From Aureimonas endophytica (GTDB taxonomy: Bacteria > Pseudomonadota > Alphaproteobacteria > Rhizobiales > Rhizobiaceae): 38,089 nt of DNA. Within the stretch, counting starts at the first letter, position 1; each line of letters opens with the position of its first letter. The notes below the pieces were generated by a model that saw nothing but the letters and a program-made list of their open reading frames with translations, was not told where the DNA came from and did no database searches. A program made the translations under genes and the position numbers. The DNA is taken from the NCBI RefSeq assembly GCF_014642635.1, contig NZ_BMIQ01000014.1:1-38089 (forward strand). The letters run 5' to 3'. Below are positions 26,373-34,630 of this stretch, piece by piece.

Positions 26373-28513
26373 CCGGCACGCCGCGGCCGCTTCCGTTCCG
26401 CGAACGTGTCCTCGGCTGGACCGGGCAGATCGCCCGCTCGCCGCTTTTCTGGATCGTCCTCGCGCTGAAGCTGGTCGTGTCGGGCCTTGCCGGCTCGGAT
26501 TATCTTACGCAGCTCTTCGTGCCCTTCATCGGCCGCTTCGTCGCGGAACCGCTTTCCAACCCCTACCAGACCTTCTGGTCGATGGGGCTGCATTCGAATT
26601 TTCCCTATCCGGCGCTGATGCTGTTCATCGAAGGGCTGCCGCATCTCGCGCTGCGTGTCGTGGGGCTTGGCGATCTCGGCCCGCGCGCCTTGCTGGTTCT
26701 CTATCGTCTGCCGCTCCTGGCGGCCGACATCGCCATCTTCCTCATCCTGTGCCGTTGGCTCAGAACCCACGTGGCGCTGCTGTTGCGCCTCTACTGGGCC
26801 TGCCCGCTTCTCTTCTACATCAGCTACGTCCACGGTCAGCTCGACGCCATTCCCGTCGCGCTGCTGATGGCCTGCATCTATTGCCTGATCTCGGGCCGGC
26901 ACATGCTCGCTGCCGTTCTGCTCGGCTGCGCCCTGGCGACCAAGACGCATATCATCGTCTCCCTGCCGATCGCGCTCGTCTATCTGTGGCAGAATACGTC
27001 GCGCAAGAAGCTCGTGGCGAAGTTCCTGGTCCTGTCCCTCGCCGTCTTCCTCTTCTGGAACCTGCCTTACATAGCGAGCACCGGCTTCCTGAGGATGGTC
27101 TTCCTGAACCCGGAACAGGGGCGCGTCGGTTTGGCGCAGATCCCGGTCGCGGGCGGCAGCCTCGCCTTCTTCATCATTCCGGCCCTGATCGCCGGACTCA
27201 TCGCCTATTCCCTCCATATCCATATCCACAATCGCGACCTGCTGCTGAGCTTCATCGGCTTCTGCTTCGGCTCCATCCTGCTCTTCGTGGCGCCGGCGCA
27301 GGGGTGGTATTTCTGGATCGTTCCCTTCTTCGCCTATTTCTTCGCGCGCCTGAGCCTGCCCTATCTCGCGCTCTTCATGCTGCTCCAGGCCGCCTATTTC
27401 CTCTTCTTCGCCCTCATCCCGGGATCCGACTATGTCACGGTCTGGCAGTTCGGGGGCGCCGGGCGACAGGGCACGCTCTTCGACCTCGTCGGCACGCTCG
27501 GCATCAATCCGCAGCTGCCGTTGAATATCGGCTTCACCGCCCTTCAGACGGTTCTGCTTCTCTGCTGCGCAGTGGTCTATCATCGCGGTATCCGCTTGGC
27601 GCAGCAGCATAAGCTGACTGCCCGCCCCTACATGATCGGCATCGCCGGGGACTCGGGCGCGGGCAAGTCGACCCTGTCCGACGGATTGCGCGCCCTGTTC
27701 GGTGCGCGCCATCTCGACGTCATCTGCGGCGACGACATGCACAAATGGCAGCGCGGCCACGATCGATGGGTGGAGTTCACTCATCTCGATCCGCGCGCCA
27801 ACGAGCTGCACAACGAGTTGCACTATTTGCGCTCGATCCGGCAGAACCGGCTGATCTGGCGGCGGCATTACGATCACAATACCGGCCGCTTCACCGAGGA
27901 CCACCCGATCAAGCCCCGCTCCGTCATGATCCTGGAGGGCTTGCACGCCTATTATCTGAAGCCGGCCCGCGAGCTCTACGACCTCAAGATCTTCGTGAAG
28001 CCGGATGCCGACGTGCTCCTGCACCGCAAGGTCGTGCGCGACATGCGCAAGCGCAACTACACGAAGGAGGCCGTCATCGCCGCCGTCGAGAAGCGGATGG
28101 CCGACTCGCGCAAGTATATCGTCACGCAGGAGCGCTTCGCCGACATCGTCGTCTCCTTCCTGTCGCGCGAGGCGATCTCGGCGGACGACATCGGACGCCC
28201 GGATCTCGCGATCGACGAACGGCTGCGGATCACGCTGTCGAACGCCTATTTCTTCGACACGCTCGTCGACGACCTGCACGAGGCGGTGCCGGGCAACCTC
28301 CATCACTATTACGACGACCACGACCTGCAGGTGCTCGAATTCGATCGACCGCTCGACATCGAGGACATCAGGGCCTTGGCGGAAAAGCACCTCGACGGCC
28401 TACAGGATTTCGGCGTCTACGACCCGCAATGGCGCCCGGGCTGGGAGGGTCTCCTGCAACTCGTTCTGGGATACTGCATATTCCATGGCTGGCACGACCG
28501 ACATGCAGCTTGA
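26369..28513 (+). CDS. GT-C membrane glycosyltransferase fused to a phosphoribulokinase/uridine kinase-like domain
   Basis: A 714-residue fusion, starting at ATG 26369 inside the GtrA stop (ATGA). Residues 1-410 are a GT-C-like integral membrane domain with about ten segments; the first loop, LAGSDYLTQLFVPFIGRF, has an aspartate in the usual catalytic place, and YVHGQLDAIPVAL and LATKTHIIVSLPIAL resemble GT39/GT87-like enzymes. Residues about 420-714 are a P-loop kinase: Walker A GIAGDSGAGKST (424-435), ICGDDMHKWQRG, THLDPRANELH, RHYDHNTGRFT and ILEGLHAYY. These match the phosphoribulokinase/uridine kinase fold, including the typical DP-AN and YxHxTG motifs. The kinase must face the cytoplasm. 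A kinase joined to a lipid-sugar transferase is unusual. The substrate of neither domain is known. It overlaps the aldolase gene by 11 bp. Confidence 0.8.
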   Translation: MTGTPRPLPFRERVLGWTGQIARSPLFWIVLALKLVVSGLAGSDYLTQLFVPFIGRFVAEPLSNPYQTFWSMGLHSNFPYPALMLFIEGLPHLALRVVGLGDLGPRALLVLYRLPLLAADIAIFLILCRWLRTHVALLLRLYWACPLLFYISYVHGQLDAIPVALLMACIYCLISGRHMLAAVLLGCALATKTHIIVSLPIALVYLWQNTSRKKLVAKFLVLSLAVFLFWNLPYIASTGFLRMVFLNPEQGRVGLAQIPVAGGSLAFFIIPALIAGLIAYSLHIHIHNRDLLLSFIGFCFGSILLFVAPAQGWYFWIVPFFAYFFARLSLPYLALFMLLQAAYFLFFALIPGSDYVTVWQFGGAGRQGTLFDLVGTLGINPQLPLNIGFTALQTVLLLCCAVVYHRGIRLAQQHKLTARPYMIGIAGDSGAGKSTLSDGLRALFGARHLDVICGDDMHKWQRGHDRWVEFTHLDPRANELHNELHYLRSIRQNRLIWRRHYDHNTGRFTEDHPIKPRSVMILEGLHAYYLKPARELYDLKIFVKPDADVLLHRKVVRDMRKRNYTKEAVIAAVEKRMADSRKYIVTQERFADIVVSFLSREAISADDIGRPDLAIDERLRITLSNAYFFDTLVDDLHEAVPGNLHHYYDDHDLQVLEFDRPLDIEDIRALAEKHLDGLQDFGVYDPQWRPGWEGLLQLVLGYCIFHGWHDRHAA

Positions 28514-29351
28514 TCTTGAATCCCTCGCCGCCGTGTCCCGGCGGATTGGAGCTCGTACGGGCTATATCCAGGGCGGCGGAGGCAACACCTCGCTGAAGGA
28601 CGATCGCGGCCGGATGGCGATCAAGGCCTCCGGCGTGACCCTCGCGACGATCGAAGCCGGGACGGGCTTCATCCCCCTCGACGCCGGTGCGCTGCGCGAA
28701 GGCCTGGTCGACTGCCATGACGAGACGGCCTATGGCGTGCTTCTGCGACGCTGCGTCCTGGATGCGGGCGAGACGCGCCGCCCCTCGATCGAGTCCGGCT
28801 TCCACGCTCTCATGGGCGCTTGCGTCATCCATACGCATTCGGTCTGGGCCAATCTTCTCACCTGCTCGCAGGAAGGCCGCGCGCGGGCCCGGGACATCCT
28901 TCCGGATGCCCTCTGGGTCGGCTATGCGACGCCCGGGATCGCGCTGACTCGTCTGGTCGCCGAGACGATGGGCGGGGCGCGCCCGCAGATCGTTCTGCTC
29001 GAAAACCACGGTCTGGTCGTGGCCGGGCCGGATCCGGAAGCGACGGCGACGCTCCACGAGGAGGTGAACCGGACGGTAATCGATGCCTTCGGCCGCGACC
29101 TGCCCTTTCCCTGGCCGGGCGACATTGCCGAGGAGGACGAGGACCTGCTGTTCCCGGACCAGGCCGTCTATACGTGCGATCCGGCGCTTCGGTCGTCCCA
29201 GGCGGGAATCGAGACGCGACAGGCGGTGAGCTTTCTGCTAGCGGCCATGGCGAGCCTGAAGCTGTCGCCGCATTTCCTCAGCGCGGCCGAGCGCAGCAAG
29301 CTCGTGAACCTCGAGTCGGAAAAATATCGCCAGAAGATGGTGCGTGCATGA
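28503..29351 (+). CDS. Class II aldolase/adducin-family protein
   Basis: A 282-residue protein (302 minus alternatives; ATG 28503, with another in-frame ATG at 28485). QGGGGNTSLK near residue 25 binds the phosphate of a dihydroxyacetone-phosphate-type substrate; HTHSVWANLL and LLENHGLVVAG provide the three zinc-binding histidines typical of fuculose- and rhamnulose-1-phosphate aldolases. GNTSxK with IKASG resembles the aldolase half of rhamnulose-1-phosphate aldolase/dehydrogenases. In this operon, with a kinase, a phosphatase and nucleotidyltransferases, it may build a phosphorylated sugar from smaller pieces or split one. The C-terminal 70 residues are helical and not part of the core. It overlaps the next gene by ATGA. 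Confidence 0.8.
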   Translation: MQLDLESLAAVSRRIGARTGYIQGGGGNTSLKDDRGRMAIKASGVTLATIEAGTGFIPLDAGALREGLVDCHDETAYGVLLRRCVLDAGETRRPSIESGFHALMGACVIHTHSVWANLLTCSQEGRARARDILPDALWVGYATPGIALTRLVAETMGGARPQIVLLENHGLVVAGPDPEATATLHEEVNRTVIDAFGRDLPFPWPGDIAEEDEDLLFPDQAVYTCDPALRSSQAGIETRQAVSFLLAAMASLKLSPHFLSAAERSKLVNLESEKYRQKMVRA

Positions 29352-30124
29352 GACCCCAGCTGGTCATTCCCATGTCGGGGCTCGGCTCGCGCTTCGCGCG
29401 CGTCGGCTTCGAGGATCCCAAGCCGCTGATCAAGGTCGACGGCCATCCCATGATCGAATGGGTACTGCGCATGTTTCCGGGCGAAGAAGAGCCGCTCTTC
29501 ATCTGCCGGAACGAGCATCTCGCTGAGACGGCGATGCGCGAGGTGCTGACCACGCTGAAGCCGCGCGGCCGGATCGTCGGCATCGACGGCGCCAAGCTCG
29601 GACCGGTGGTCGCGGTGATGAGCGCGGCGGATGCGATCGACGACGATCGTCCGGTCATCGTCAACTACTGCGACTATTACATGCGTTGGGATTACGAGCG
29701 CTTTCTCGCCGAACTGGATATCGGCGTCTATGCCGGCGCCGTGCCCTGCTATACCGGCTTTCATCCGCATCTCTTGCCGGAGCGCAATCTCTATGCCTGC
29801 TGCCGGGTGGACGAGCGGGGCGATCTCGTGGAGATCCGCGAGAAGCATAGCTTCGAGGCGGACAAGACGCGCGCCCTCCATTCGCCGGGAGCCTATTTCT
29901 TCGACAGCGGCCGCCGCCTGAAGACCTATTGCAACCGGCTGATCGAGTCCGGCGACGCTCTCAACGGCGAATATTACGTCAGCATGGTCTATAACCATCT
30001 CGTCGCCGACGGGCTGCGCGTCCAGGTGCCGACGGGCATCGAGCACTTCTGCCAGTGGGGAACGCCCGAGGATCTCGCCGAATATCTCTATTGGACCGAT
30101 CTGGTGAGACAGCGCCGCTCATGA
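29348..30124 (+). CDS. Sugar-phosphate nucleotidyltransferase-like protein (copy 1)
   Basis: A 258-residue GT-A-fold nucleotidyltransferase. IPMSGLGSRFARVGFEDPKP carries the G-x-G-x-R nucleotide-binding loop and the catalytic lysine region; VNYCDYYMRWD has the metal-binding aspartate. The C-terminus (EHFCQWGTPEDLAEYLYW) is typical of sugar and polyol nucleotidyltransferases in capsule clusters. It should transfer a nucleotide from NTP to a sugar-1-phosphate or alcohol phosphate; CTP or UTP cannot be told apart by eye. It overlaps genes on both sides by 4 bp. A second, diverged copy follows directly. Confidence 0.8.
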   Translation: MRPQLVIPMSGLGSRFARVGFEDPKPLIKVDGHPMIEWVLRMFPGEEEPLFICRNEHLAETAMREVLTTLKPRGRIVGIDGAKLGPVVAVMSAADAIDDDRPVIVNYCDYYMRWDYERFLAELDIGVYAGAVPCYTGFHPHLLPERNLYACCRVDERGDLVEIREKHSFEADKTRALHSPGAYFFDSGRRLKTYCNRLIESGDALNGEYYVSMVYNHLVADGLRVQVPTGIEHFCQWGTPEDLAEYLYWTDLVRQRRS

Positions 30125-30921
30125 ATATCCTCATTCCGATGGCGGGGGCCGGATCGCGTTTCGTCGATGCCGGCTATGCCCTGCACAAGCCGGTGATCCC
30201 GGTCTCGAGCCGGCGGCAGCCCCGCCAGGTGCCAATGGTGGTCGCCGCTGTCGAGGACCTGCCGGTCGCCTTCGACGCGCCCGATACCGACCTCCATTTC
30301 GTCATCCGCGATTTCCATCGGGCCGACGGGGTGGACGAATTGCTGCGGGCCCGCTTCCCGCGCGCCAGCTTCACGGTCGTCGATCGGCTGACGGAGGGCC
30401 AGGCCAGCACCTGCCTTCTAGCGCGGGATGCGATCGATACGTCGGCTCCCCTCCTCATTGCCGCCTGCGACAACGGCATGGATGTCGATCCCGAAGCGTT
30501 CCGGCGGCTTTCCGCCGAGGCCGACGCGCTGATCTTCACCTTTCGCGGCAACGAGGCGGTTCTCGCGAAGCCCTCGGCCTATGGCTGGATCCGGACGGAG
30601 GGCGAGCGCGTCACCGACGTCTCGATCAAGGTCCCGATCAGCGACAACCCGATGCGCGACCACGCGGTCGTCGGCACGTTCTGGTTCCGGCACGGACATG
30701 ATTTCGTCCGCGCGGCCGAGGAGATGATCGCGGCGAACGACAGGATCAACGACGAATTCTACGTCGACCAGATCTTCCGCTACATGGTCCGGCGCGGCCT
30801 CGACGTCCGGGTGGTCGAGATCTCCCGCTATGTCTGCTGGGGGACCCCGGCCGATTACGAGAGCTTCGAGAAGTCGCTCGCCTATTGGACGTCCTTCGTC
30901 GAGAAGGAGCCATGGCTTTGA
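30121..30921 (+). CDS. Sugar-phosphate nucleotidyltransferase-like protein (copy 2)
   Basis: A 266-residue relative of the preceding gene. It has IPMAGAGSRFVDAGYALHKP, a catalytic AACDNGM aspartate, KPSAYGWIRTEG and the closing VCWGTPADYESFEKSLAYW. The signature loops are intact, so it appears to be an active enzyme and not a degraded copy. Two such enzymes in one operon suggest two activated building blocks, or a catalytic plus regulatory pair. It starts inside the stop of copy 1 (ATGA) and overlaps the GT2 gene by 10 bp. Confidence 0.8.
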   Translation: MNILIPMAGAGSRFVDAGYALHKPVIPVSSRRQPRQVPMVVAAVEDLPVAFDAPDTDLHFVIRDFHRADGVDELLRARFPRASFTVVDRLTEGQASTCLLARDAIDTSAPLLIAACDNGMDVDPEAFRRLSAEADALIFTFRGNEAVLAKPSAYGWIRTEGERVTDVSIKVPISDNPMRDHAVVGTFWFRHGHDFVRAAEEMIAANDRINDEFYVDQIFRYMVRRGLDVRVVEISRYVCWGTPADYESFEKSLAYWTSFVEKEPWL

Positions 30922-31643
30922 GGCTGTCGCTGGTCATTCCCTGCTACAACGAGCAGGACAATATCCCTCTCATCGTCGCCCGCCTGCGCGAGATCCTGAA
31001 CGGGCGCGACGACGTCGAAGTCCTTCTCGTCGACAACGGTTCGCGCGACGCGACCGGCGAACGCATCGCCCGGGAAACGGCGAACGATCCGGCGCTCCGC
31101 CTCGTGAGCGTTCCGGTCAACAAAGGCTATGGCCATGGCATCAAGGCCGGACTCGCCCAGGCTGCGGGCGATATCCTGGCCTGGACGCATGCCGACATGC
31201 AGACCGATCCGAAGGATGTCCTCGTTGCCTTCGACACATTCCGGGCGCAGCCGGACGAGAGGACCGTCGTGAAGGGACGACGGCAGAACCGGCGAGCCCT
31301 GGAAACCGCCTTCACCTTCGGCATGCAGCTCGTCGCGAGCGCGGCGCTCCGCGCCAGGCTCGAGGATGTCAACGCTCAGCCGAAGCTCTTCTCCCGCACC
31401 TTCTATCGGCGCCATCTGGCGGTGGGAGCGCCCGACGACTTCTCGCTCGACCTCTATCTGCTCTACTGGGCGCGCGCCGAGGGCTACCGCATTCTCGACG
31501 TGCCCGTCGTCTTCGCCAACCGCCTTCATGGCGAGGCGAAAGGGGGTGGTAGCTGGCGCACCCGCATCAAGCTGATCCGGCGCACCTATGCCTATATCTT
31601 CGAACTGCGTCGCTCGCTCGCAAAGCAGGCCCTGACGAAATGA
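30912..31643 (+). CDS. GT2 glycosyltransferase (polyprenyl-phosphate sugar transferase-like)
   Basis: A 243-residue family 2 glycosyltransferase starting at ATG 30912 just after AAGGAG. LSLVIPCYNEQDNIPLIV opens the GT-A fold; VLLVDNGSRDATGE is the first aspartate motif and AWTHADMQTDP gives the DxxxD metal-binding site. The overall sequence is like dolichol-phosphate mannosyltransferase (DPM1)/GtrB catalytic domains, but without the C-terminal membrane segments. It would load an activated sugar onto undecaprenyl phosphate for flipping by the GtrA-like protein encoded upstream. Its stop overlaps the next start (ATGA). Confidence 0.85.
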   Translation: MALRLSLVIPCYNEQDNIPLIVARLREILNGRDDVEVLLVDNGSRDATGERIARETANDPALRLVSVPVNKGYGHGIKAGLAQAAGDILAWTHADMQTDPKDVLVAFDTFRAQPDERTVVKGRRQNRRALETAFTFGMQLVASAALRARLEDVNAQPKLFSRTFYRRHLAVGAPDDFSLDLYLLYWARAEGYRILDVPVVFANRLHGEAKGGGSWRTRIKLIRRTYAYIFELRRSLAKQALTK

Positions 31644-32290
31644 TCCTCATCCATCATCGTCGCAACAGCGTGGCCGAACTCGACGCAACCAGCGTCGAAT
31701 GGGGCGTGGAGATCGATCTGCGCAACCATGGCGACGAGATCCTCGTCACCCACGACCCATTCGTCACCGAGGCGGTAAAGCTGGAAACCTGGCTCGACCA
31801 CTATCGGCACCGCTTCCTGATCGCCAATGTGAAGGAAGAGGGAATGGAGCCCCGGCTTCTCCGCCTTCTCGCCGAACGCGACATCACCGACTTCTTCATT
31901 CTGGACGAGAGCTTCCCCTTCATCCGCAAACACGCCTTGGCGGGCATTCCGAATTTCGCGGTGCGCGTGTCGGAATACGAGAGCGCGGAAACGGCGCTGA
32001 ACCTCGCCCGTCTCCTGCGCGAAGCGGAGCGCAGCGTCGACTGGATCTGGGCGGACAGCTTCACCGGCGCGCCCTTGCCGGAAAGCGACAACCGGGCCCT
32101 GAAGCAGGCGGACTATCGGATCTGCGTCGTGTCGCCCGAACTGCATCACGTGCCAGAGCCATCCTCCTGGCAATGGCGCATCGAAGCCTTCGTCGCCCAG
32201 CTCAAGGAGCAGGATCCGGCGGTCGGAAGACCGGACATGGTTTGCACGAAACTGCCCGAGCTCTGGGCGGAGGCGATGCGGGCGGGCTGA
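31640..32290 (+). CDS. GDPD/PI-PLC-like phosphodiesterase superfamily protein
   Basis: A 216-residue TIM-barrel protein resembling glycerophosphodiester phosphodiesterases. HHRRNSVAEL has the first catalytic His-Arg, WGVEIDLRNHGDEILVTHDP has the E-x-D metal pair (Glu24, Asp26) and the second His-Asp (His38-Asp39). All expected catalytic residues are present although the protein is shorter than typical GDPDs (about 240-260) and the second half is divergent. It has no signal peptide, so it is cytoplasmic. It could cleave or form a phosphodiester in the pathway; similar proteins occur in some capsule clusters. It is the last gene of the operon, 39 bp from the convergent GT4. Confidence 0.7.
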   Translation: MILIHHRRNSVAELDATSVEWGVEIDLRNHGDEILVTHDPFVTEAVKLETWLDHYRHRFLIANVKEEGMEPRLLRLLAERDITDFFILDESFPFIRKHALAGIPNFAVRVSEYESAETALNLARLLREAERSVDWIWADSFTGAPLPESDNRALKQADYRICVVSPELHHVPEPSSWQWRIEAFVAQLKEQDPAVGRPDMVCTKLPELWAEAMRAG

Positions 32291-32329
32291 GCGTTGTCCG
32301 CGGCGAGCCGCCCTCGGCCTTTCCCGATC

Positions 32330-33814
32330 TCAAATCGCTCCACTACGAATGGCCGCCAGACGCGCGGCCGCCAGGCGACCGACATTTTCGGCACCATAAT
32401 GCTCTTGCACGAAGTCGCGCCCGGCTTCTGCCCGCCGTTCCGCCTCCACCCGATCCTCGAAGACGCGCCGCATCGCGGCTGCGGCGTCGGCCTCGTCCGG
32501 CTCAGCCCAGACCTGGCCTTGCCAATGCACGTATTCGCCGTTCCGCAGCGGCCGCAGCTCATAGCGGACGGGGAAGCCGGTCGCCTCGCGAACGAAATCC
32601 GCATTGCCGGAATAGCCGGTTCCGATCACCGGCTTGCCCAGCATCATCGCCTCGGCCATTCCGAGACCGAAGCCTTCGGAGCGATGGAGGGAGACGTAGC
32701 AATTCGACGCTTCGATCAGGGACAGCATCTCGTCGCGCGAGATATTTCCGTCGACGATGCGGATGCGCGGGTCCTGACGCATCGCTCCGTGAAGCTCCCG
32801 CTTGATTTCGGGATAATGTGCGGCGGCACCCGTCGACTTGATGACGAGCCCGACCGGCGTTTCGGGATCGGGAAAAGCGCGGAGGAAGGCACGCAGCACG
32901 CCTTCCGGGTTCTTGCGCTGCGGGTAGGAATGGTAGTCGAACGAGAACAGGAAGTGGAAGCGCTCCGGCGGGTCGAGGAAGCGTCGAGGGTCGCTGCGTG
33001 TCCAGTCGGGTCGCTGGACGCAAGGGGGAATGATGGTGATCGTCCTGTCGAAGACGGCCCGAAAGCTCTCGGCCACGAACCGGTTCGGCGCCCAGATCTC
33101 GTCGATCGGCTCGAGCGCCGCGCGCCATTCCTCGGGAACGCGGCTGAGTTCCCAATAGGTTCGCAGGATGTTGTAGCTGCGGTCGAAGCGATCGGGCGAC
33201 AGATGGGCGAATAAGGCGGGCAACTGATTGGCGGCCAGTTCGACGACATTGATCGCATAGGCGTTCGATCTGTCGTAGCGCTCCGGCATGTAGGGCGCGC
33301 CGCGGCGTCCCTCGACTCCGATACCGAAGGGATAGATGGCGAAAGGCTCGGACGTCGTCGCCAGGGCCTTGGCAAGATCACGCAGCGACTGGCCGAGGCC
33401 AAGATGCGCATCGATATAGCCGATGAGCAGCGTCGCCTCGGCGATTATCGGAGTCGGACGCCGGTAGCGTCGGCCGATCCGCCAAGCCGAGCGCCGCAGA
33501 CCGCCGCCGAGCCGGTTGACGGCGCGGCGCGCCTTGAGGCGCGTCAGATGGGCGATCTCGCCGAGCATTCCCTGCAAGGCGGGCCTTGCGCCTTCTTCCG
33601 CCCAGATCGTGCGGGTTTGCCGCGTCAAGCGACGCAAAGCCTGAACGGCTCGCGTTCGGACGCGGATCGTACCGCGCGCGGCAACGGCCCCGCCCTCGTC
33701 CTGGTCGAGGGTACTGGGGTCGCATGGGGTCTTTCCAGACATGCCGGACCGAGGCTCGATATCGCGTATATCCAAGAAGGACGGAGCCTTTCCCCGCGCT
33801 GGCGTAACCATCAT
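32330..33814 (-). CDS. GT4-family glycosyltransferase
   Basis: A 494-residue GT-B glycosyltransferase. Residues 1-125 are a basic, Arg-rich N-terminal extension. The N-terminal GT domain starts near LLIGYIDAHLGLGQSLRDLA and includes ILRTYWELSRVPEEW and IDEIWAPNRFVAESF; the C-terminal domain has FSFDYHSYPQRKNPEGVLRAF and SLHRSEGFGLGMAEAMMLG, where Glu-x7-Glu is intact. It likely adds a sugar to the exported polysaccharide. It is the last gene of a minus-strand set after Wzt, Wzm and the RgpF-like protein, 66 bp from wzt. The start could also be an ATG 23 codons later. Confidence 0.85.
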   Translation of the reverse strand: MMVTPARGKAPSFLDIRDIEPRSGMSGKTPCDPSTLDQDEGGAVAARGTIRVRTRAVQALRRLTRQTRTIWAEEGARPALQGMLGEIAHLTRLKARRAVNRLGGGLRRSAWRIGRRYRRPTPIIAEATLLIGYIDAHLGLGQSLRDLAKALATTSEPFAIYPFGIGVEGRRGAPYMPERYDRSNAYAINVVELAANQLPALFAHLSPDRFDRSYNILRTYWELSRVPEEWRAALEPIDEIWAPNRFVAESFRAVFDRTITIIPPCVQRPDWTRSDPRRFLDPPERFHFLFSFDYHSYPQRKNPEGVLRAFLRAFPDPETPVGLVIKSTGAAAHYPEIKRELHGAMRQDPRIRIVDGNISRDEMLSLIEASNCYVSLHRSEGFGLGMAEAMMLGKPVIGTGYSGNADFVREATGFPVRYELRPLRNGEYVHWQGQVWAEPDEADAAAAMRRVFEDRVEAERRAEAGRDFVQEHYGAENVGRLAAARLAAIRSGAI

Positions 33815-33879
33815 CTGCCGATCAAGCGAGCATACCCGTCACGCGGTTGATGCGACAGAACCGTATCCGCTTTCAGCGC

Positions 33880-34623
33880 TCAAGCGCCGGCATAGCGGCG
33901 CATCACCTCCGCGAAGGGTCCATCATCGATGATCTTGCCATGTTCGAGCCGGATGGCGCGCTCGCACAGGCCCGCCAGCAGACTTTCGCTATGCGATGCC
34001 AGGACGAGGATGCCCGCTTCATCGACGAAGGAGCGGATGCGCGCTTGCGCCTTTTCCAGGAAGGCCGCGTCGCCGGCGCCGATCCCCTCGTCGAGCAACA
34101 GGATCTCGGGCTTGATGCTCGTCGAGACCGCGAAGGAGAGCCGTGTCTGCATACCCATGGAATACGTGCGGATGGGCATGTCGAGAAACTGCCCGAGTTC
34201 GGTGAACTCGGCGATCTGATCGAGCCGGTCCTCGACATCCTGGCGCGACAAGCCGAGAAAGAGACCCCGCAGGCGGATATTGTCGTAGCCGGTCGCGTCC
34301 GGGTCCATCCCGAAGCCGATGTCGAAAAGCGGCGCGATCTTGCCTTCGATGCGCAGACGTCCGGACTGTGGCGGATAGATGCCCGCCAGCACGCGAAGCA
34401 GCGTCGTCTTGCCGGCGCCATTATGTCCGACCAGGGCGATCCTCTCGCCATGCCGAATAGTCAAGGTGATGTCGCGCAGCGCTTCGATGCGGGTCCGGTG
34501 CCGAGCATCGGAACCGATCATGCCCCCGGTCGCGCCGCTGAAGATCCGGTTCCGCAGCGACCGTGACGAGGCTCCGTAAATTGGGAATTCGACACTGACG
34601 TCGTTGAGTTGAATGGAATTCAC
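33880..34623 (-). CDS. wzt: Polysaccharide ABC exporter ATP-binding protein (Wzt/KpsT type)
   Basis: About 247 residues, started at GTG 34621-34623 because the sequence from there (NSIQLNDVSVEFPIYG) matches the family's usual N-terminus. An ATG at 34668 would extend it into the permease gene. Walker A is GHNGAGKTT, the signature is YSMGMQTRL (the modified LSGGQ of this family), Walker B is ILLLDEGIGAGD and the switch is LASHSES. It powers export of the completed glycan. It lacks the C-terminal carbohydrate-binding domain found in Wzt proteins that recognise a capped chain end, so export should not depend on such a tag. It begins 8 bp after the permease stop. Confidence 0.88.
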   Translation of the reverse strand: MNSIQLNDVSVEFPIYGASSRSLRNRIFSGATGGMIGSDARHRTRIEALRDITLTIRHGERIALVGHNGAGKTTLLRVLAGIYPPQSGRLRIEGKIAPLFDIGFGMDPDATGYDNIRLRGLFLGLSRQDVEDRLDQIAEFTELGQFLDMPIRTYSMGMQTRLSFAVSTSIKPEILLLDEGIGAGDAAFLEKAQARIRSFVDEAGILVLASHSESLLAGLCERAIRLEHGKIIDDGPFAEVMRRYAGA

Positions 34624-34630
34624 GGAAGAA

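Noticed and set aside
26222-28390. A 722-codon minus-strand open frame opposite the GT-C/kinase fusion
   Set aside because: Its product is low-complexity and charged with no domain, while the plus strand has full domain motifs and coupled starts.
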